Assembly: GCA_004556755.1 (NCBI GenBank)
Contig: SFFW01000003.1
Span: forward strand, 19,398 to 83,397
Length of the DNA: 64,000 nucleotides
Source: Clostridiales bacterium
GTDB lineage: Bacteria > Bacillota > Clostridia > Oscillospirales > Oscillospiraceae
Reading direction: 5' to 3'
Shown here in pieces: positions 54,911-63,398 of this stretch. The position numbers and the translations under genes were made by a program. The notes beneath the pieces were generated by a model. The model had not been told where the DNA came from, ran no database searches, and was given only the letters and a program-made list of their open reading frames with translations. How positions within the stretch are numbered: position 1 is the stretch's first letter; the number at the start of each line of letters is the position of its first letter.

Positions 54911-56724
54911 GTCACCCGACCGGAAGAATGAACCGCACAAAGCAGAAGCCGAGGGACTTCCGTTCGGCGATGCGGGATATATTTAAATATTGTAAGCCGT
55001 GGTACACTCCAATCATGGCGGCGCTGCTGTTTTCCGTCGGCAGCACGGTGCTTTCAATCATTGCGCCGGACAAGATGGCGGACCTAACAAACTCTATCGG
55101 CGCAGGACTTGCCGGCAGCATAGACCTTGACGGCGTTAAAAGTGCGATAATCGGGATACTGATAATCTACTGCTCGTCGGGACTTTGCACCTGCCTGTCA
55201 AACTACCTTATGATAAGCGTGATGCAGCACATATCGTGGAGCCTGCGCAAGGACATATCCGAGAAGATAAACAGGATACCCTTAGGCTACTTTGACAGGG
55301 TCAGCGTCGGCGACGTTCTGAGCAGAATAACCAACGACGTCGATACGCTGTCCTCGACGCTCAACTCAAGCGTCACAAGTCTCGTGCAGGGCCTTACTCA
55401 GTTTATAGGCGTCATTGCGGTGATGCTCATTACAAACTGGGTGCTTGCGTTGACGGCGATAGGCTCATCGCTTTTCGGCTTTGCGTTCATGCTCATTGTG
55501 ATAAAGCGCTCGCAGAAGTATTTCCGCAGTCAGCAAAAAAATCTCGGTGCGATCAACGGTCACATCGAGGAGACCTACTCCGGTCACGACACCCTACGTA
55601 TATACGGCGCTCAGGAGGAAGCCGGGAGGGAATTTGACAGGATAAACGACGACCTGTACAAAACCGCATGGAAATCGCAGTTTTTCTCCGGGCTTATGGC
55701 TCCGTTTATGAGCTTTATCGGCAACTTCGGCTACGTCGCCGTCTGTGTCGTCGGTGCTTCGCTTGCGCTGGACGGCAGCATAGATTTCGGCACCATCGTG
55801 GCGTTTGTCGCATATGTCAGACTGTTTACGTCGCCGCTTTCGCAGATATCCTCCTCCGCAACACGGCTCCAGTCGGCAGCGGCAGCGGGCGAGCGTGTGT
55901 TCAGCTTCCTCTCGGAGACCGAGATGCGCAGCGACGCAGAGCTTGGAGATGCCCCGCAGAGGATACTCGGCAGGGTGGAGTTTGACCATGTGAGCTTCGG
56001 ATACATACCCGACAAGCCCGTGATCCGAGACTTTTCCGCAAAGGTGGAGCCGGGGCAGACGGTAGCAATAGTCGGGCATACCGGTGCGGGAAAAACAACG
56101 ATAGTCAACCTGCTCATGGACTTTTACGAGCTGTGGAGCGGGGAGATACGCATAGACGGCGTTCCTATCTCCTCCATGAAGCGCAGCGAGGTACATTCGC
56201 TGTTCGGCATGGTGCTTCAGGACGCATGGCTTTTTGAGGGCAGCTTCAGAGAAAATATCACATACGGCAAGAAAGACCTTGACGACGAGCGCATGATCGA
56301 GGTTTGCAAGGCAGTCGGACTGCACCACTATATAAGCACTCTGCCAAACGGCTACGACACAATGCTCAGCGAAAGCGGCAGCCTGTCCGAGGGGCAGAAG
56401 CAGCTCCTCACCATCGCAAGGGCGATGGTTGAGAACGCACCGATGATAATACTTGACGAGGCGACGTCCGCTGTTGATACCCGAACCGAGCGCCTTGTTC
56501 AGCAGGCGATGCAGCGTCTTACGAGCGGGCGTACGTCCTTTGTGATAGCACACAGGCTTTCGACCATAAAGGACGCAGATCTCATACTTGTTATGGATCA
56601 CGGCGACGTTGTCGAGAGCGGGACGCACTCGGAGCTGCTGCGAAAGGGCGGACTGTATGCGGAGCTGTATAACAGTCAGTTTGACAGAGAGGACGACGCA
56701 GCAAGAGCGGGAGGCAGAGCATGA
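54907..56724 (+). CDS. ABC exporter half-transporter, partner subunit
   Basis: 605 residues. Six membrane helices (about 35-330) and an ATPase domain from about 355. Walker A is GHTGAGKTT, the signature is SLSEGQKQ (Glu for the usual Gly-Gly), and Walker B IILDEATSAVD keeps the catalytic Glu. Together with the preceding gene this forms one consensus and one degenerate ATP site, the pattern of asymmetric heterodimeric exporters. The H-loop AHRLST is intact. It overlaps both neighbours by ATGA. Confidence 0.94.
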   Translation: MSHPTGRMNRTKQKPRDFRSAMRDIFKYCKPWYTPIMAALLFSVGSTVLSIIAPDKMADLTNSIGAGLAGSIDLDGVKSAIIGILIIYCSSGLCTCLSNYLMISVMQHISWSLRKDISEKINRIPLGYFDRVSVGDVLSRITNDVDTLSSTLNSSVTSLVQGLTQFIGVIAVMLITNWVLALTAIGSSLFGFAFMLIVIKRSQKYFRSQQKNLGAINGHIEETYSGHDTLRIYGAQEEAGREFDRINDDLYKTAWKSQFFSGLMAPFMSFIGNFGYVAVCVVGASLALDGSIDFGTIVAFVAYVRLFTSPLSQISSSATRLQSAAAAGERVFSFLSETEMRSDAELGDAPQRILGRVEFDHVSFGYIPDKPVIRDFSAKVEPGQTVAIVGHTGAGKTTIVNLLMDFYELWSGEIRIDGVPISSMKRSEVHSLFGMVLQDAWLFEGSFRENITYGKKDLDDERMIEVCKAVGLHHYISTLPNGYDTMLSESGSLSEGQKQLLTIARAMVENAPMIILDEATSAVDTRTERLVQQAMQRLTSGRTSFVIAHRLSTIKDADLILVMDHGDVVESGTHSELLRKGGLYAELYNSQFDREDDAARAGGRA

Positions 56725-57455
56725 AAAAGGTTGCACTTATAACGGGTTCCTCCAGAGGGATAGGCAGGGCAGAAGCGATAGCCTTGGCAAGACGTGGCTA
56801 TGCCGTGTGCATAAACTACATCGAACACGAAGCGGAAGCGCAGGAAACGCTGCACCTTCTGCAAAGCGAGGGGCATGAGGCGATAGCCGTGAGAGCCGAC
56901 GTGTCAAACCGCACGGAGGTCGAGGCGATGGTGCGGGAGACCGAAAAGCGTCTCGGCTACGTCACTCTGCTTGTGAACAATGCCGGAATTGCAGGGCAGT
57001 GCCTGTTTCAGGACCTGACACCGCAGCACTGGGAGCGCATGCTCGGCGTGAATCTCACGGGAGCTTTTAACACGATTCAGGCGGTGCTGCCGCATATGCT
57101 GCATGAACACAGCGGCTGCATAATCAACACCTCGTCCATTTGGGGACAGCACGGTGCTTCGTGCGAGGTGGCGTATTCCGCATCGAAGCACGCAGTCATC
57201 GGTCTGAGCCGCTCCCTTGCCATGGAGCTTGCGCCGTCCGGGATAAGGGTCAACTGCGTCGCTCCCGGTGTTATCGACACGGACATGGTGAAGGTGCTTG
57301 GCGACGAGACCCTCGGAATGCTCGCCGAGGAAACGCCTCTCGGCCGCCTTGGAACGCCGGAGGATATTGCGGCGCTCGTGGCATTTTTGGCGTCGGAGGA
57401 GGCGGGTTTCATAACGGGACAGGTCATAACGAGTGACGGAGGATTTATAAAATGA
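56721..57455 (+). CDS. short-chain dehydrogenase, FabG-like
   Basis: 244 residues. NAD(P) motif TGSSRGIG, NNAG, and catalytic Ser/Tyr/Lys in NTSSIWG and YSASKHA; C-terminal GxxGQxxxxDGG form (ITGQVITSDGGF) is typical of 3-oxoacyl-ACP reductases. Without the rest of the fatty-acid genes nearby the substrate is uncertain. It overlaps the ABC gene and the following gene, so it belongs to the plsC-ABC operon. Confidence 0.9.
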   Translation: MKKVALITGSSRGIGRAEAIALARRGYAVCINYIEHEAEAQETLHLLQSEGHEAIAVRADVSNRTEVEAMVRETEKRLGYVTLLVNNAGIAGQCLFQDLTPQHWERMLGVNLTGAFNTIQAVLPHMLHEHSGCIINTSSIWGQHGASCEVAYSASKHAVIGLSRSLAMELAPSGIRVNCVAPGVIDTDMVKVLGDETLGMLAEETPLGRLGTPEDIAALVAFLASEEAGFITGQVITSDGGFIK

Positions 57456-57832
57456 ACAAAGACTACGGTGAGATCGTATCGAAAGAGTGGCTCTCGGAGC
57501 ATAAGCACTACACCTTTGCGCTGCTTTGCTCCTACGGCGGAACGGCGATAAACGCATTGGTCGCATGGTATTTCCTCGGCCGCAGCAGCATGGGGCTTAT
57601 CGGCGCCGCAGTCGTTTTTGCCGCACTTACCGTGTGGTGCATTGCCGACAAGCGCTACAAGAGCAGGCAGCTTCCGGCGGTCATAGGTGCGGTAGCCGTG
57701 CTTTTAGTCGTGACGGGCTACTTCTTTGTGCGTAAATATCACTGCACCGAGGTGCTGTACCCGCTCGGGGCCGAGTGCCTTGCAATGGCGGCGTATGCCG
57801 TGATCTTTAAACAGTCGCTGAAAAGGTCTTGA
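57452..57832 (+). CDS. small four-helix membrane protein
   Basis: 126 residues with four hydrophobic segments (about 23-43, 47-65, 74-91 and 100-118) and no domain I recognise. It closes the plsC-ABC-SDR operon, overlapping the SDR gene by ATGA, and is followed by a terminator. A role linked to the exporter is only suggested by position. Confidence 0.75.
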   Translation: MNKDYGEIVSKEWLSEHKHYTFALLCSYGGTAINALVAWYFLGRSSMGLIGAAVVFAALTVWCIADKRYKSRQLPAVIGAVAVLLVVTGYFFVRKYHCTEVLYPLGAECLAMAAYAVIFKQSLKRS

Positions 57833-57838
57833 CAATAA

Positions 57839-57868
57839 GAAAAAACCCGCTTCAAAGCGGGTTTTTTC
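57839..57868. terminator. bidirectional terminator
   Basis: AAAAAACCCGC and GCGGGTTTTTT with a six-base loop, between the SDR operon (plus) and the GtrII-like gene (minus). Confidence 0.92.
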
Positions 57869-57875
57869 ATGTTCA

Positions 57876-59375
57876 CTATTGCGAGAGCTTTACGATGATC
57901 GCATCGCCGATGATAAGACAGCAGCCGTTGGCGGGGTATGACGGCATTGCGGCGACCTCAGGCAAGGTGCGAAGCGCTGTTGCATCGTCATTTGATATAT
58001 AGGCGTAGTCGTAGTGCATAATGTTTTCAAGATAGCTGTAATACGTTGCGTAGTATGTTACGCCGAGGGTATTGTTGTTGTACAGTGTGGAGTTTGCAAT
58101 CCCGTCGTATTGAGGGTCAGGATGTTCGTTTGCAAGCCTTCCGAGAAATACAATCTTTGTTTCACCGTGTACAAAGCCGGGCTGAGATTCAATGTAATCG
58201 ACAAGCTCGTCCATCACTCTGGCAGTTTCGCTGTAGGTGTACTCACGCTGGCGATAGAGCCTGTATGCAAACACAATGTTGCAGAGGATGATTGCGGCAA
58301 TCGCTCCGGAAATAATGCAGCGATGCCCCCACTTGGGCTCTTCCTCCGTAAGCATGATCGGCAGAAGATACACGGTAAAGCAGCCAAACGCCATCAGCTC
58401 GTGATAAACAGAGGCGGAGACGAATCTGATACAGTTTGCGCCCAAGGGAAAGAGCAGAATGAGAACTGCGATAAGCAGAACAGATGCCTTTTGCAGCTTG
58501 CGCTTCATAATCAAGGATACGAGCAGGCAGATAGAGCATACCGAAATGATCGCAAGCAGCAGCGGAAAAAGTATTTCCGCACCGCCGATTATGCCACAAA
58601 GCTCATGAACAAAAGCTGTATATGCGTATCTGAGCTGAAGGAAGACTCCTACCTCGGAGAAGCTCGAAAGATGACTGAGACTGTTGTAGGCATTGCTTTC
58701 GGCAACTCCGCTGAGTGCCAAAATCAGCTTGTAAGAACCCCAATACAGCGCACCGCCGAGAAGGACTGTCGCAATGCCCTTAAGCCCGAACCTTACAACA
58801 TCACCGCAGCGCTTGCCGTCAATGAGCCTCTTTATACACAGCAGCATGAAAAGCCCCACGGCAACTGAGATGTAGCTCTGGTACAGCGCAAGCGACAGAC
58901 ATATAAATACGCTGCCGAAAACAAATCCGAAGCGGTACTTTAAACAAGAATACACGGCGATGACCGCAAAAAGCATTGACAGCATATAAATATCGACCCA
59001 CGGAATGTAGGAAGAATAAGAGAGCGACATCGTGGTGTTCGTTGCAAATATTCCGCTTATGAGTATAAGAGAGATACGCTTTTTGAAATCAAACAGCTTA
59101 GATATTATGTAAACTGATAGCGACAGAAACACGGAGGCGAGGAGCGTGATGAGCCAAGGGATCGTATCGTTTCCTCGGATGAAGCGATAAACGGGCTGAA
59201 GATATCTTCCGAGACCTATCTGGAAGCTGTTGTCGGCGAGAGTGTTTACCGCACAGAGCGCATCGTGCAGAAAGTATTCGTGAAATGCCATGATCCAATG
59301 CGTCACAAGCATGAGAACGAATACACATATAAAGCTTTCGAGAAGCGGTTTTTTGATATTACTTATATTTGCCAT
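57876..59375 (-). CDS. GtrII-like multi-spanning glucosyltransferase
   Basis: 499 residues with about ten membrane helices. The N-terminus (HEYFLHDALCAVNTL; GLGRYLQPVYRFI; SLALYQSYISVAVGLFM) resembles GtrII-type polyisoprenyl-phosphate glucosyltransferases of O-antigen or teichoic-acid decoration, and a periplasmic domain follows (about 390-499). Its usual GtrA/GtrB partners are absent. Codon use looks more AT-rich than neighbours and it sits at the recR position after ybaB, so recent acquisition is possible. Confidence 0.75.
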   Translation of the reverse strand: MANISNIKKPLLESFICVFVLMLVTHWIMAFHEYFLHDALCAVNTLADNSFQIGLGRYLQPVYRFIRGNDTIPWLITLLASVFLSLSVYIISKLFDFKKRISLILISGIFATNTTMSLSYSSYIPWVDIYMLSMLFAVIAVYSCLKYRFGFVFGSVFICLSLALYQSYISVAVGLFMLLCIKRLIDGKRCGDVVRFGLKGIATVLLGGALYWGSYKLILALSGVAESNAYNSLSHLSSFSEVGVFLQLRYAYTAFVHELCGIIGGAEILFPLLLAIISVCSICLLVSLIMKRKLQKASVLLIAVLILLFPLGANCIRFVSASVYHELMAFGCFTVYLLPIMLTEEEPKWGHRCIISGAIAAIILCNIVFAYRLYRQREYTYSETARVMDELVDYIESQPGFVHGETKIVFLGRLANEHPDPQYDGIANSTLYNNNTLGVTYYATYYSYLENIMHYDYAYISNDDATALRTLPEVAAMPSYPANGCCLIIGDAIIVKLSQ

Positions 59376-59393
59376 GTTAACTCCGTAATAATC

Positions 59394-59418
59394 CCCCCCA
59401 AGGCAGAGCCTTGGGGGG
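59394..59418 (-). terminator. strong GC-rich hairpin after ybaB
   Basis: CCCCCCAAGGC and GCCTTGGGGGG with a three-base loop. Only a weak T-run follows on minus, so termination may be partial and the GtrII-like gene could receive some read-through. Confidence 0.6.
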
Positions 59419-59426
59419 CAACTTGA

Positions 59427-59753
59427 TCAGAAGGGGAAACCCATCGGGGTGATACGGCTCATTGCCTTGTTGGTAGCGTCCTCGCTCATGGCGATCGCCT
59501 CGTTGACGGCAGCAACGATCATATCCTGAAGCATTTCAAGATCGTCGGGATCCACGGCTTCGGGGCTTATCTCAATGCTCTTGAGGGATCTTGTGCCTAT
59601 CATGGTAGCCTTGACGGCACCGCCGCCGGCAGAAGCCGTAAACTCTTTGCTCTCAAGCTCTTCCTGCATCTTTCTGATCTCTTCCTGCATCTTCTGAGCC
59701 TGCTTCATCATGTTGCCGCCGGGCATACCCCCGCGAAAACCGCCTTTTGCCAT
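59427..59753 (-). CDS. ybaB: YbaB/EbfC nucleoid-associated protein
   Basis: 108 residues. A Gly/Met-rich N-terminus (GGFRGGMPGGNMMKQAQKMQEE) and KEFTASAGGGAVKATMIG are diagnostic. It binds DNA and commonly follows dnaX; recR, the usual third gene, is missing. A GGAGG site precedes the ATG. Confidence 0.94.
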   Translation of the reverse strand: MAKGGFRGGMPGGNMMKQAQKMQEEIRKMQEELESKEFTASAGGGAVKATMIGTRSLKSIEISPEAVDPDDLEMLQDMIVAAVNEAIAMSEDATNKAMSRITPMGFPF

Positions 59754-59778
59754 GTTTATGTCCTCCTGTAAATTAGTT

Positions 59779-61440
59779 TCAGATAAAACGTGTTTCCTTA
59801 AAGTTTTTCAGTTCGTTTATGTCCCTCGTCGGCTTTTTCTCTGCGGAGGGAGCGGCTTCCGCTTCTTCGACGGTGACCGCAAGACTACGTCCCGTCACCT
59901 GCAATGCGGCGGAGCGCAGCCGCAAAATAACGTCCTGACTCTTTATCATGTTGAAAAACAGCCCCGGTTCGACGAACAGCTTCATCGAGGAAGCGTCAAT
60001 GCAGCACAGGGTTTTTGCCGGGTCTGCAAGTATGGGGATAAGCCCCACCGGGAGACTTGCCTCTGCGCTTTCAAGGATGAGCTTCCAAAGGGAAGCACTG
60101 TCCTGCGGAAGCTCGTCGGCATTTTCGGGAGCATCGGGGTTGAGGGCACCGACAGGCCTGTCGAGAAGATCGTCCTCCGGCTGATACTCGTCAAACTGCG
60201 AAAGATCGAGGTCATCCTCCGGCTCATCGTCCGCCATCTCTGACTCAAAGCGGCGGGGAGCGGGCTCGTCATAATCGTCGGGGATGTCAAAAACGGGACG
60301 CTTCGTCAAGGAAGCTTCAAGCCGTGTAATGCGGGCACGCAGCGCCGCGACATCCTCAACGAGGGCGGGGTCGCACAGAGAAATGATGCACAGCTCCGCA
60401 ATGAGCCTCGGACTTTTCGAGTCTTTAATTTTAATAATGTATGAAGCAACGGTGTCAATCCTCGAAATAAGCTCCGCCTTGGTGAGCTTCCCCGCAAGCG
60501 AGCGCAAAAGCTCAGGACTGTAAGCGCCGGAAACAAGGTCAAGCCCCGTCTTGGGCGCAACGCTTATCATAAGACAGTCACGCTGAAGGGTGTTAAGCTC
60601 CGTAAGCGCCGTGACGGGGTCCTTCCCGTCTTTCCAAAGCTCGGAGAAGAGGGCGAGCGCCGAATCGGTGTCACGCCGTATGGTGTGGTCCATAAGCAGC
60701 GCAGTGCGGCGGTTGCCCGTAAGCCCCATGACGGAGTACACCGTGTCGGTGTCGATCCGTTCGTGACCCGAACACTGGTCAAGCAGCGAAAGCGCATCAC
60801 GCATACCGCCCTCGGAAAGTCCCGCAATGAGCGCGGCGGCGTTTTCCTCAAGCTCGAAATGCTCCTGCGAGGCGATGTAAAGAAGGTGCTTTGCGATAAC
60901 GGAGGCATCGAGCCGCTTAAAGCTGTGGCGCTGGCAGCGGGATAGAATGGTCGCCGGGACCTTGTTAAGCTCTGTCGTCGCAAGAATAAAGGTCAGATGC
61001 TCCGGCGGCTCCTCAAGTATTTTGAGAAGTGCGTTGAAGGCGGGAGGGGAGAGCATGTGCACCTCGTCAATGATGTACACACGCTTTTTGACCGAAACGG
61101 GAGAAAACACCGCCTCGTCCCGAAGCTGACGCACGTTGTCAACGCCGTTGTTTGAGGCGGCGTCGATCTCCACAACGTCAAGCACGCTGCCGTCGTCGAT
61201 GCCGAGGCAGGCGGGACACTTACAGCAGGGGTTGCCGTTAACGGGAGACTGGCAGTTAAGCGCCTTGGCAAGAATTCTTGCGCAGGTTGTCTTGCCCGTC
61301 CCTCTTGTGCCGATGAAAAGGTACGCATGGGAGAGCCTGCCGCTTATTATCTGATTTTTCAGCGTATCCGTAATGTGCTGCTGTCCCACGACCTCGTCAA
61401 AGGTCTTGGGACGCCACTTGCGGTATAAAGCCTGATACAT
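59779..61440 (-). CDS. dnaX: DNA polymerase III gamma/tau subunit
   Basis: 553 residues. DnaX is the ATPase motor of the clamp loader. The ATG at 61440 gives the family start MYQALYRKWRPKTFDEVVGQ with an AGGTGA site; an earlier in-frame ATG lies inside the SRP RNA and is rejected. Walker A GTRGTGKT, a zinc module CQSPVNGNPCCKCPAC, and DEVHMLSPPAFNALLKILEEPP are intact, followed by a tau-like tail. No A-run slippery site for gamma production was noticed. Confidence 0.95.
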   Translation of the reverse strand: MYQALYRKWRPKTFDEVVGQQHITDTLKNQIISGRLSHAYLFIGTRGTGKTTCARILAKALNCQSPVNGNPCCKCPACLGIDDGSVLDVVEIDAASNNGVDNVRQLRDEAVFSPVSVKKRVYIIDEVHMLSPPAFNALLKILEEPPEHLTFILATTELNKVPATILSRCQRHSFKRLDASVIAKHLLYIASQEHFELEENAAALIAGLSEGGMRDALSLLDQCSGHERIDTDTVYSVMGLTGNRRTALLMDHTIRRDTDSALALFSELWKDGKDPVTALTELNTLQRDCLMISVAPKTGLDLVSGAYSPELLRSLAGKLTKAELISRIDTVASYIIKIKDSKSPRLIAELCIISLCDPALVEDVAALRARITRLEASLTKRPVFDIPDDYDEPAPRRFESEMADDEPEDDLDLSQFDEYQPEDDLLDRPVGALNPDAPENADELPQDSASLWKLILESAEASLPVGLIPILADPAKTLCCIDASSMKLFVEPGLFFNMIKSQDVILRLRSAALQVTGRSLAVTVEEAEAAPSAEKKPTRDINELKNFKETRFI

Positions 61441-61463
61441 TTTAGTCACCTGAGTATAGTAAT

Positions 61464-61761
61464 GCGGCCTTTGACAAGACTGCACACCCAACCTCGAATA
61501 ATGCCATATGCCCGCCCCACCGGTAGCCGGCTCAGAACCGGCACCCTCACGGCACACGAAAAGCACCGCTTAATGCTGCTCGGTTCCCCGCCTGACATGG
61601 TTCACGGGTTCCCGTTGCGTGAGACCGATTCGTCAACGCTGCTTGCCGGGGTCAGACGACACATGACAAATCCTAAGTTGGGAATTCATTCCTGCTGTAG
61701 CGGATTGCAGGTTACAGGGCACCGCTGGCTCCCCAACTAGTGCAGCCTTGTCAAAAGCCGC
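61464..61761 (-). ncRNA. ffs: large signal recognition particle RNA
   Basis: About 298 nt on minus. The ends pair over about 22 bases (61464-61485 with 61740-61761, two G-U pairs). The Alu domain has TGTAACCTGCAATCCGCTAC, and domain IV has the CATGTCAGG .. AGCAGCATTAAG loop bound by Ffh. Its position directly upstream of dnaX is the same as Bacillus scr. This is the large Gram-positive type; FtsY lies at 16.8 kb. Confidence 0.92.
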
Positions 61762-61767
61762 AAAAGC

Positions 61768-61796
61768 ATTATAACTCAAAAATAAAATATAATCAA
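61768..61796 (-). promoter_or_regulatory. sigma-A promoter of SRP RNA
   Basis: On minus TTGATT (61791-61796) and TATAAT (61768-61773) with exactly 17 bases between. The predicted start near 61761 agrees with the RNA end deduced from pairing. Confidence 0.85.
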
Positions 61797-61807
61797 CAAA
61801 TATTTTC

Positions 61808-61835
61808 TTTACAAATCGAAAAAACGTGCTATAAT
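61808..61835 (+). promoter_or_regulatory. promoter of tRNA-Ala
   Basis: TTTACA at 61808-61813 and TATAAT at 61830-61835 with 16-base spacing, 18 bases before the tRNA. Confidence 0.75.
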
Positions 61836-61852
61836 ATGCAAGTAAACGATTT

Positions 61853-61928
61853 GGGCCATTAGCTCAGCTGGGAGAGCGCCAGGTTCGCAATCTGGAGGTC
61901 AGGGGTTCGATCCCCCTATGGTCCACCA
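61853..61928 (+). tRNA. tRNA-Ala (anticodon CGC)
   Basis: 76 nt with encoded CCA. Acceptor GGGCCAT / ATGGTCC contains the G3-U70 pair that identifies alanine. The D-stem is GCTC/GAGC, the anticodon stem CCAGG / TCTGG with loop TTCGCAA (CGC at 61886-61888), and the T-arm AGGGG-TTCGATC-CCCCT. A prophage lysis module lies immediately downstream, so the 3' half is a candidate attachment site. Confidence 0.96.
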
Positions 61929-61933
61929 TACTG

Positions 61934-61983
61934 TGCAAATCCGAACACCGTATTTTTCGTAAAACATACATTCGGGTTTGTGC
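61934..61983. terminator. hairpin between tRNA-Ala and the prophage
   Basis: GTGCAAATCCGAA and TTCGGGTTTGTGC pair with two wobbles, enclosing GTAT/ATAC. It could end tRNA transcription and the convergent prophage transcript. Confidence 0.5.
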
Positions 61984-62005
61984 TTACATTGAAGAACGCT
62001 GACTT

Positions 62006-62272
62006 TTAGTTGGCGTTCTTCTTTTTCGGCATTTCATAAGTCATAGCCTGCTTAGAGTCGCTTACGCCCTCGGTGGTAGGGTCAGTCACAATGCCGAGAA
62101 TAGCGAGAACCGCAAAGACGGCGTTGACAGCCGCAAGCAGTTTATCACCCACATCACCGAGGTCAATGGTGAAACCAAAGACGGCAGCTATCACCTGCAC
62201 CAGCAAGAGAACGGCGGGAATGAGAGCCATCCAAAAATTCTTGTTGCGAATACGAACTTTCCAGTTAATCAT
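62006..62272 (-). CDS. phage holin, phi-LC3 family
   Basis: 88 residues. MINWKVRIRNKNFWMALIPAVLLLVQ is the phi-LC3-type start; two membrane helices (about 13-35 and 45-62) and a charged tail follow. It would form the membrane lesion that releases the endolysin. An AGGAGG site precedes the ATG. Confidence 0.92.
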   Translation of the reverse strand: MINWKVRIRNKNFWMALIPAVLLLVQVIAAVFGFTIDLGDVGDKLLAAVNAVFAVLAILGIVTDPTTEGVSDSKQAMTYEMPKKKNAN

Positions 62273-62302
62273 GATAATTTCCTCCTAAAATTTTGAGTGT
62301 TG

Positions 62303-62410
62303 AAGTAGTAAAAGTAGTTCAATTTCGGTTTTTGCGTAAACTTTTGCCAGTATGTGCGTATCTGGGAGAAGTTTACCGGAAAAACTGATTTTCCACTACT
62401 TTTACTACTT
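62303..62410. repeat. 108-nt nested inverted repeat in the lysis module
   Basis: Four nested helices: AAGTAGTAAAAGTAGT (62303-62318) with its exact complement at 62395-62410; TCGGTTTTT (62325-62333) with AAAAACTGA (62380-62388); GTAAACTT (62336-62343) with AAGTTTAC (62369-62376); CCAG (62347-62350) with CTGG (62362-62365). One G-U pair exists only if RNA is read on plus, opposite to the phage genes. The outer arms hold tandem AAGTAGT. It lies between the XhlA-like stop and the holin start. Candidate RNA, control hairpin or miniature mobile element. Confidence 0.8.
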
Positions 62411-62421
62411 ATGTAACCTCC

Positions 62422-62712
62422 TTAAAAGATTTGAGATAAAGCGAAGGTAATTGCACCGCCGACAAGCGCCCACGTCGCTTTGTCTATCATTGCATCCCAA
62501 CGCTTACCCGGCTTGTCCGTGAGAGTTTTTACATCTGCCTTAATCTCGCCGACATCCGACTTGATATGTTCCTGTTCATTGGCAAGAACCGAGATTGTAT
62601 CGGTGAGCTTTTCCAGGTTGTCTTGCCTTTCTTCGAGCTTATCAATGCGGTGCGTGTTTGACTTTTCACGCTGCTCAAGCGATGCGAGTTTTGCCGAAAC
62701 GTCCTCCATCAT
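62422..62712 (-). CDS. XhlA-like phage lysis protein
   Basis: 96 residues: a coiled coil (about 3-65, heptads such as RIDKLEERQDNLEKL) and one C-terminal helix (WALVGGAITFALSQIF). This matches XhlA/haemolysin-type proteins that work with holins. ATG overlaps the endolysin stop; a second ATG follows. Confidence 0.85.
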   Translation of the reverse strand: MMEDVSAKLASLEQREKSNTHRIDKLEERQDNLEKLTDTISVLANEQEHIKSDVGEIKADVKTLTDKPGKRWDAMIDKATWALVGGAITFALSQIF

Positions 62713-63398
62713 TCCACCTCCACCGTAAGTTTCAAACTGCGTTTAAACTCCTCAAGAAGCGCAGCTTTGTCGATACCCGGCACGGCGGCGATAAGCGCCT
62801 TGCACATCCTCAGATTGATAATCATGCAACGGAGCATATCCTCCGTAACATAAAGCCCACGTTGGTCACCGTAGCCCTTAAAGCCCAGCTCTATAAGCTC
62901 CTTCGTCTCGGCACGATAGCCTTCTGGATTCATATACCGTCGGGTATCGACCATGTTTCCAGCGTTGCCTTCAACAGTAGTGAAGGTCATCGCATCAACG
63001 CTGGTCACGATGCCTGTGTGACACGGCTGCCCATCGTTGCCCTTCTTAAAAAACTGGTCGCCTACTTTCGGTGAATCGAAAAAGCGTCCCGCTTGCTTGT
63101 AGTACCTCACCCATGATACGCAGCCTGCACCGTAGTCACCGGTAAGGCAGAGTATACGCTTTGCTTCCACGTTTCCACAGAGTCGCCAGAAACACCAGGC
63201 TACAAAGGAAGTACACCACTCGTAGCCCTGCTTAGAGTTGTTCCAAAACCTCGCAGCATCAAGTTCGTGCTGAAACATGGTATAGTTCCCTTTTCCTGCG
63301 TTGCCTTCGAAACTGTATAAGTCTTTATTGCTGGCCTTTTCTTTGTAGCCAATGTATTTAGCCGCGAGGTCTAAGACCTGTTTAGGTATGATATTCAT
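62709..63398 (-). CDS. phage endolysin with CHAP-type amidase domain
   Basis: 229 residues. GYEWCTSFVAWCFWRLCG supplies the catalytic Cys, PCHTGIVTSV the His, and VEGNAGN the third element of a CHAP/NlpC-like peptidoglycan amidase (about 1-155). The C-terminal 70 residues may bind the cell wall. It sits between the CBM-like and XhlA genes with 4-base overlaps. No signal peptide, so holin-dependent. Confidence 0.88.
   Translation of the reverse strand: MNIIPKQVLDLAAKYIGYKEKASNKDLYSFEGNAGKGNYTMFQHELDAARFWNNSKQGYEWCTSFVAWCFWRLCGNVEAKRILCLTGDYGAGCVSWVRYYKQAGRFFDSPKVGDQFFKKGNDGQPCHTGIVTSVDAMTFTTVEGNAGNMVDTRRYMNPEGYRAETKELIELGFKGYGDQRGLYVTEDMLRCMIINLRMCKALIAAVPGIDKAALLEEFKRSLKLTVEVE

Noticed and set aside
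59779-61440. Programmed frameshift in dnaX giving a gamma form
   Set aside because: No A-AAA-AAG type slippery run with a following hairpin was seen in the gene.
61441-61566. Upstream start for dnaX adding 42 residues
   Set aside because: The extension lies inside the SRP RNA and is not family-like; the ATG at 61440 has a ribosome site and the canonical N-terminus.
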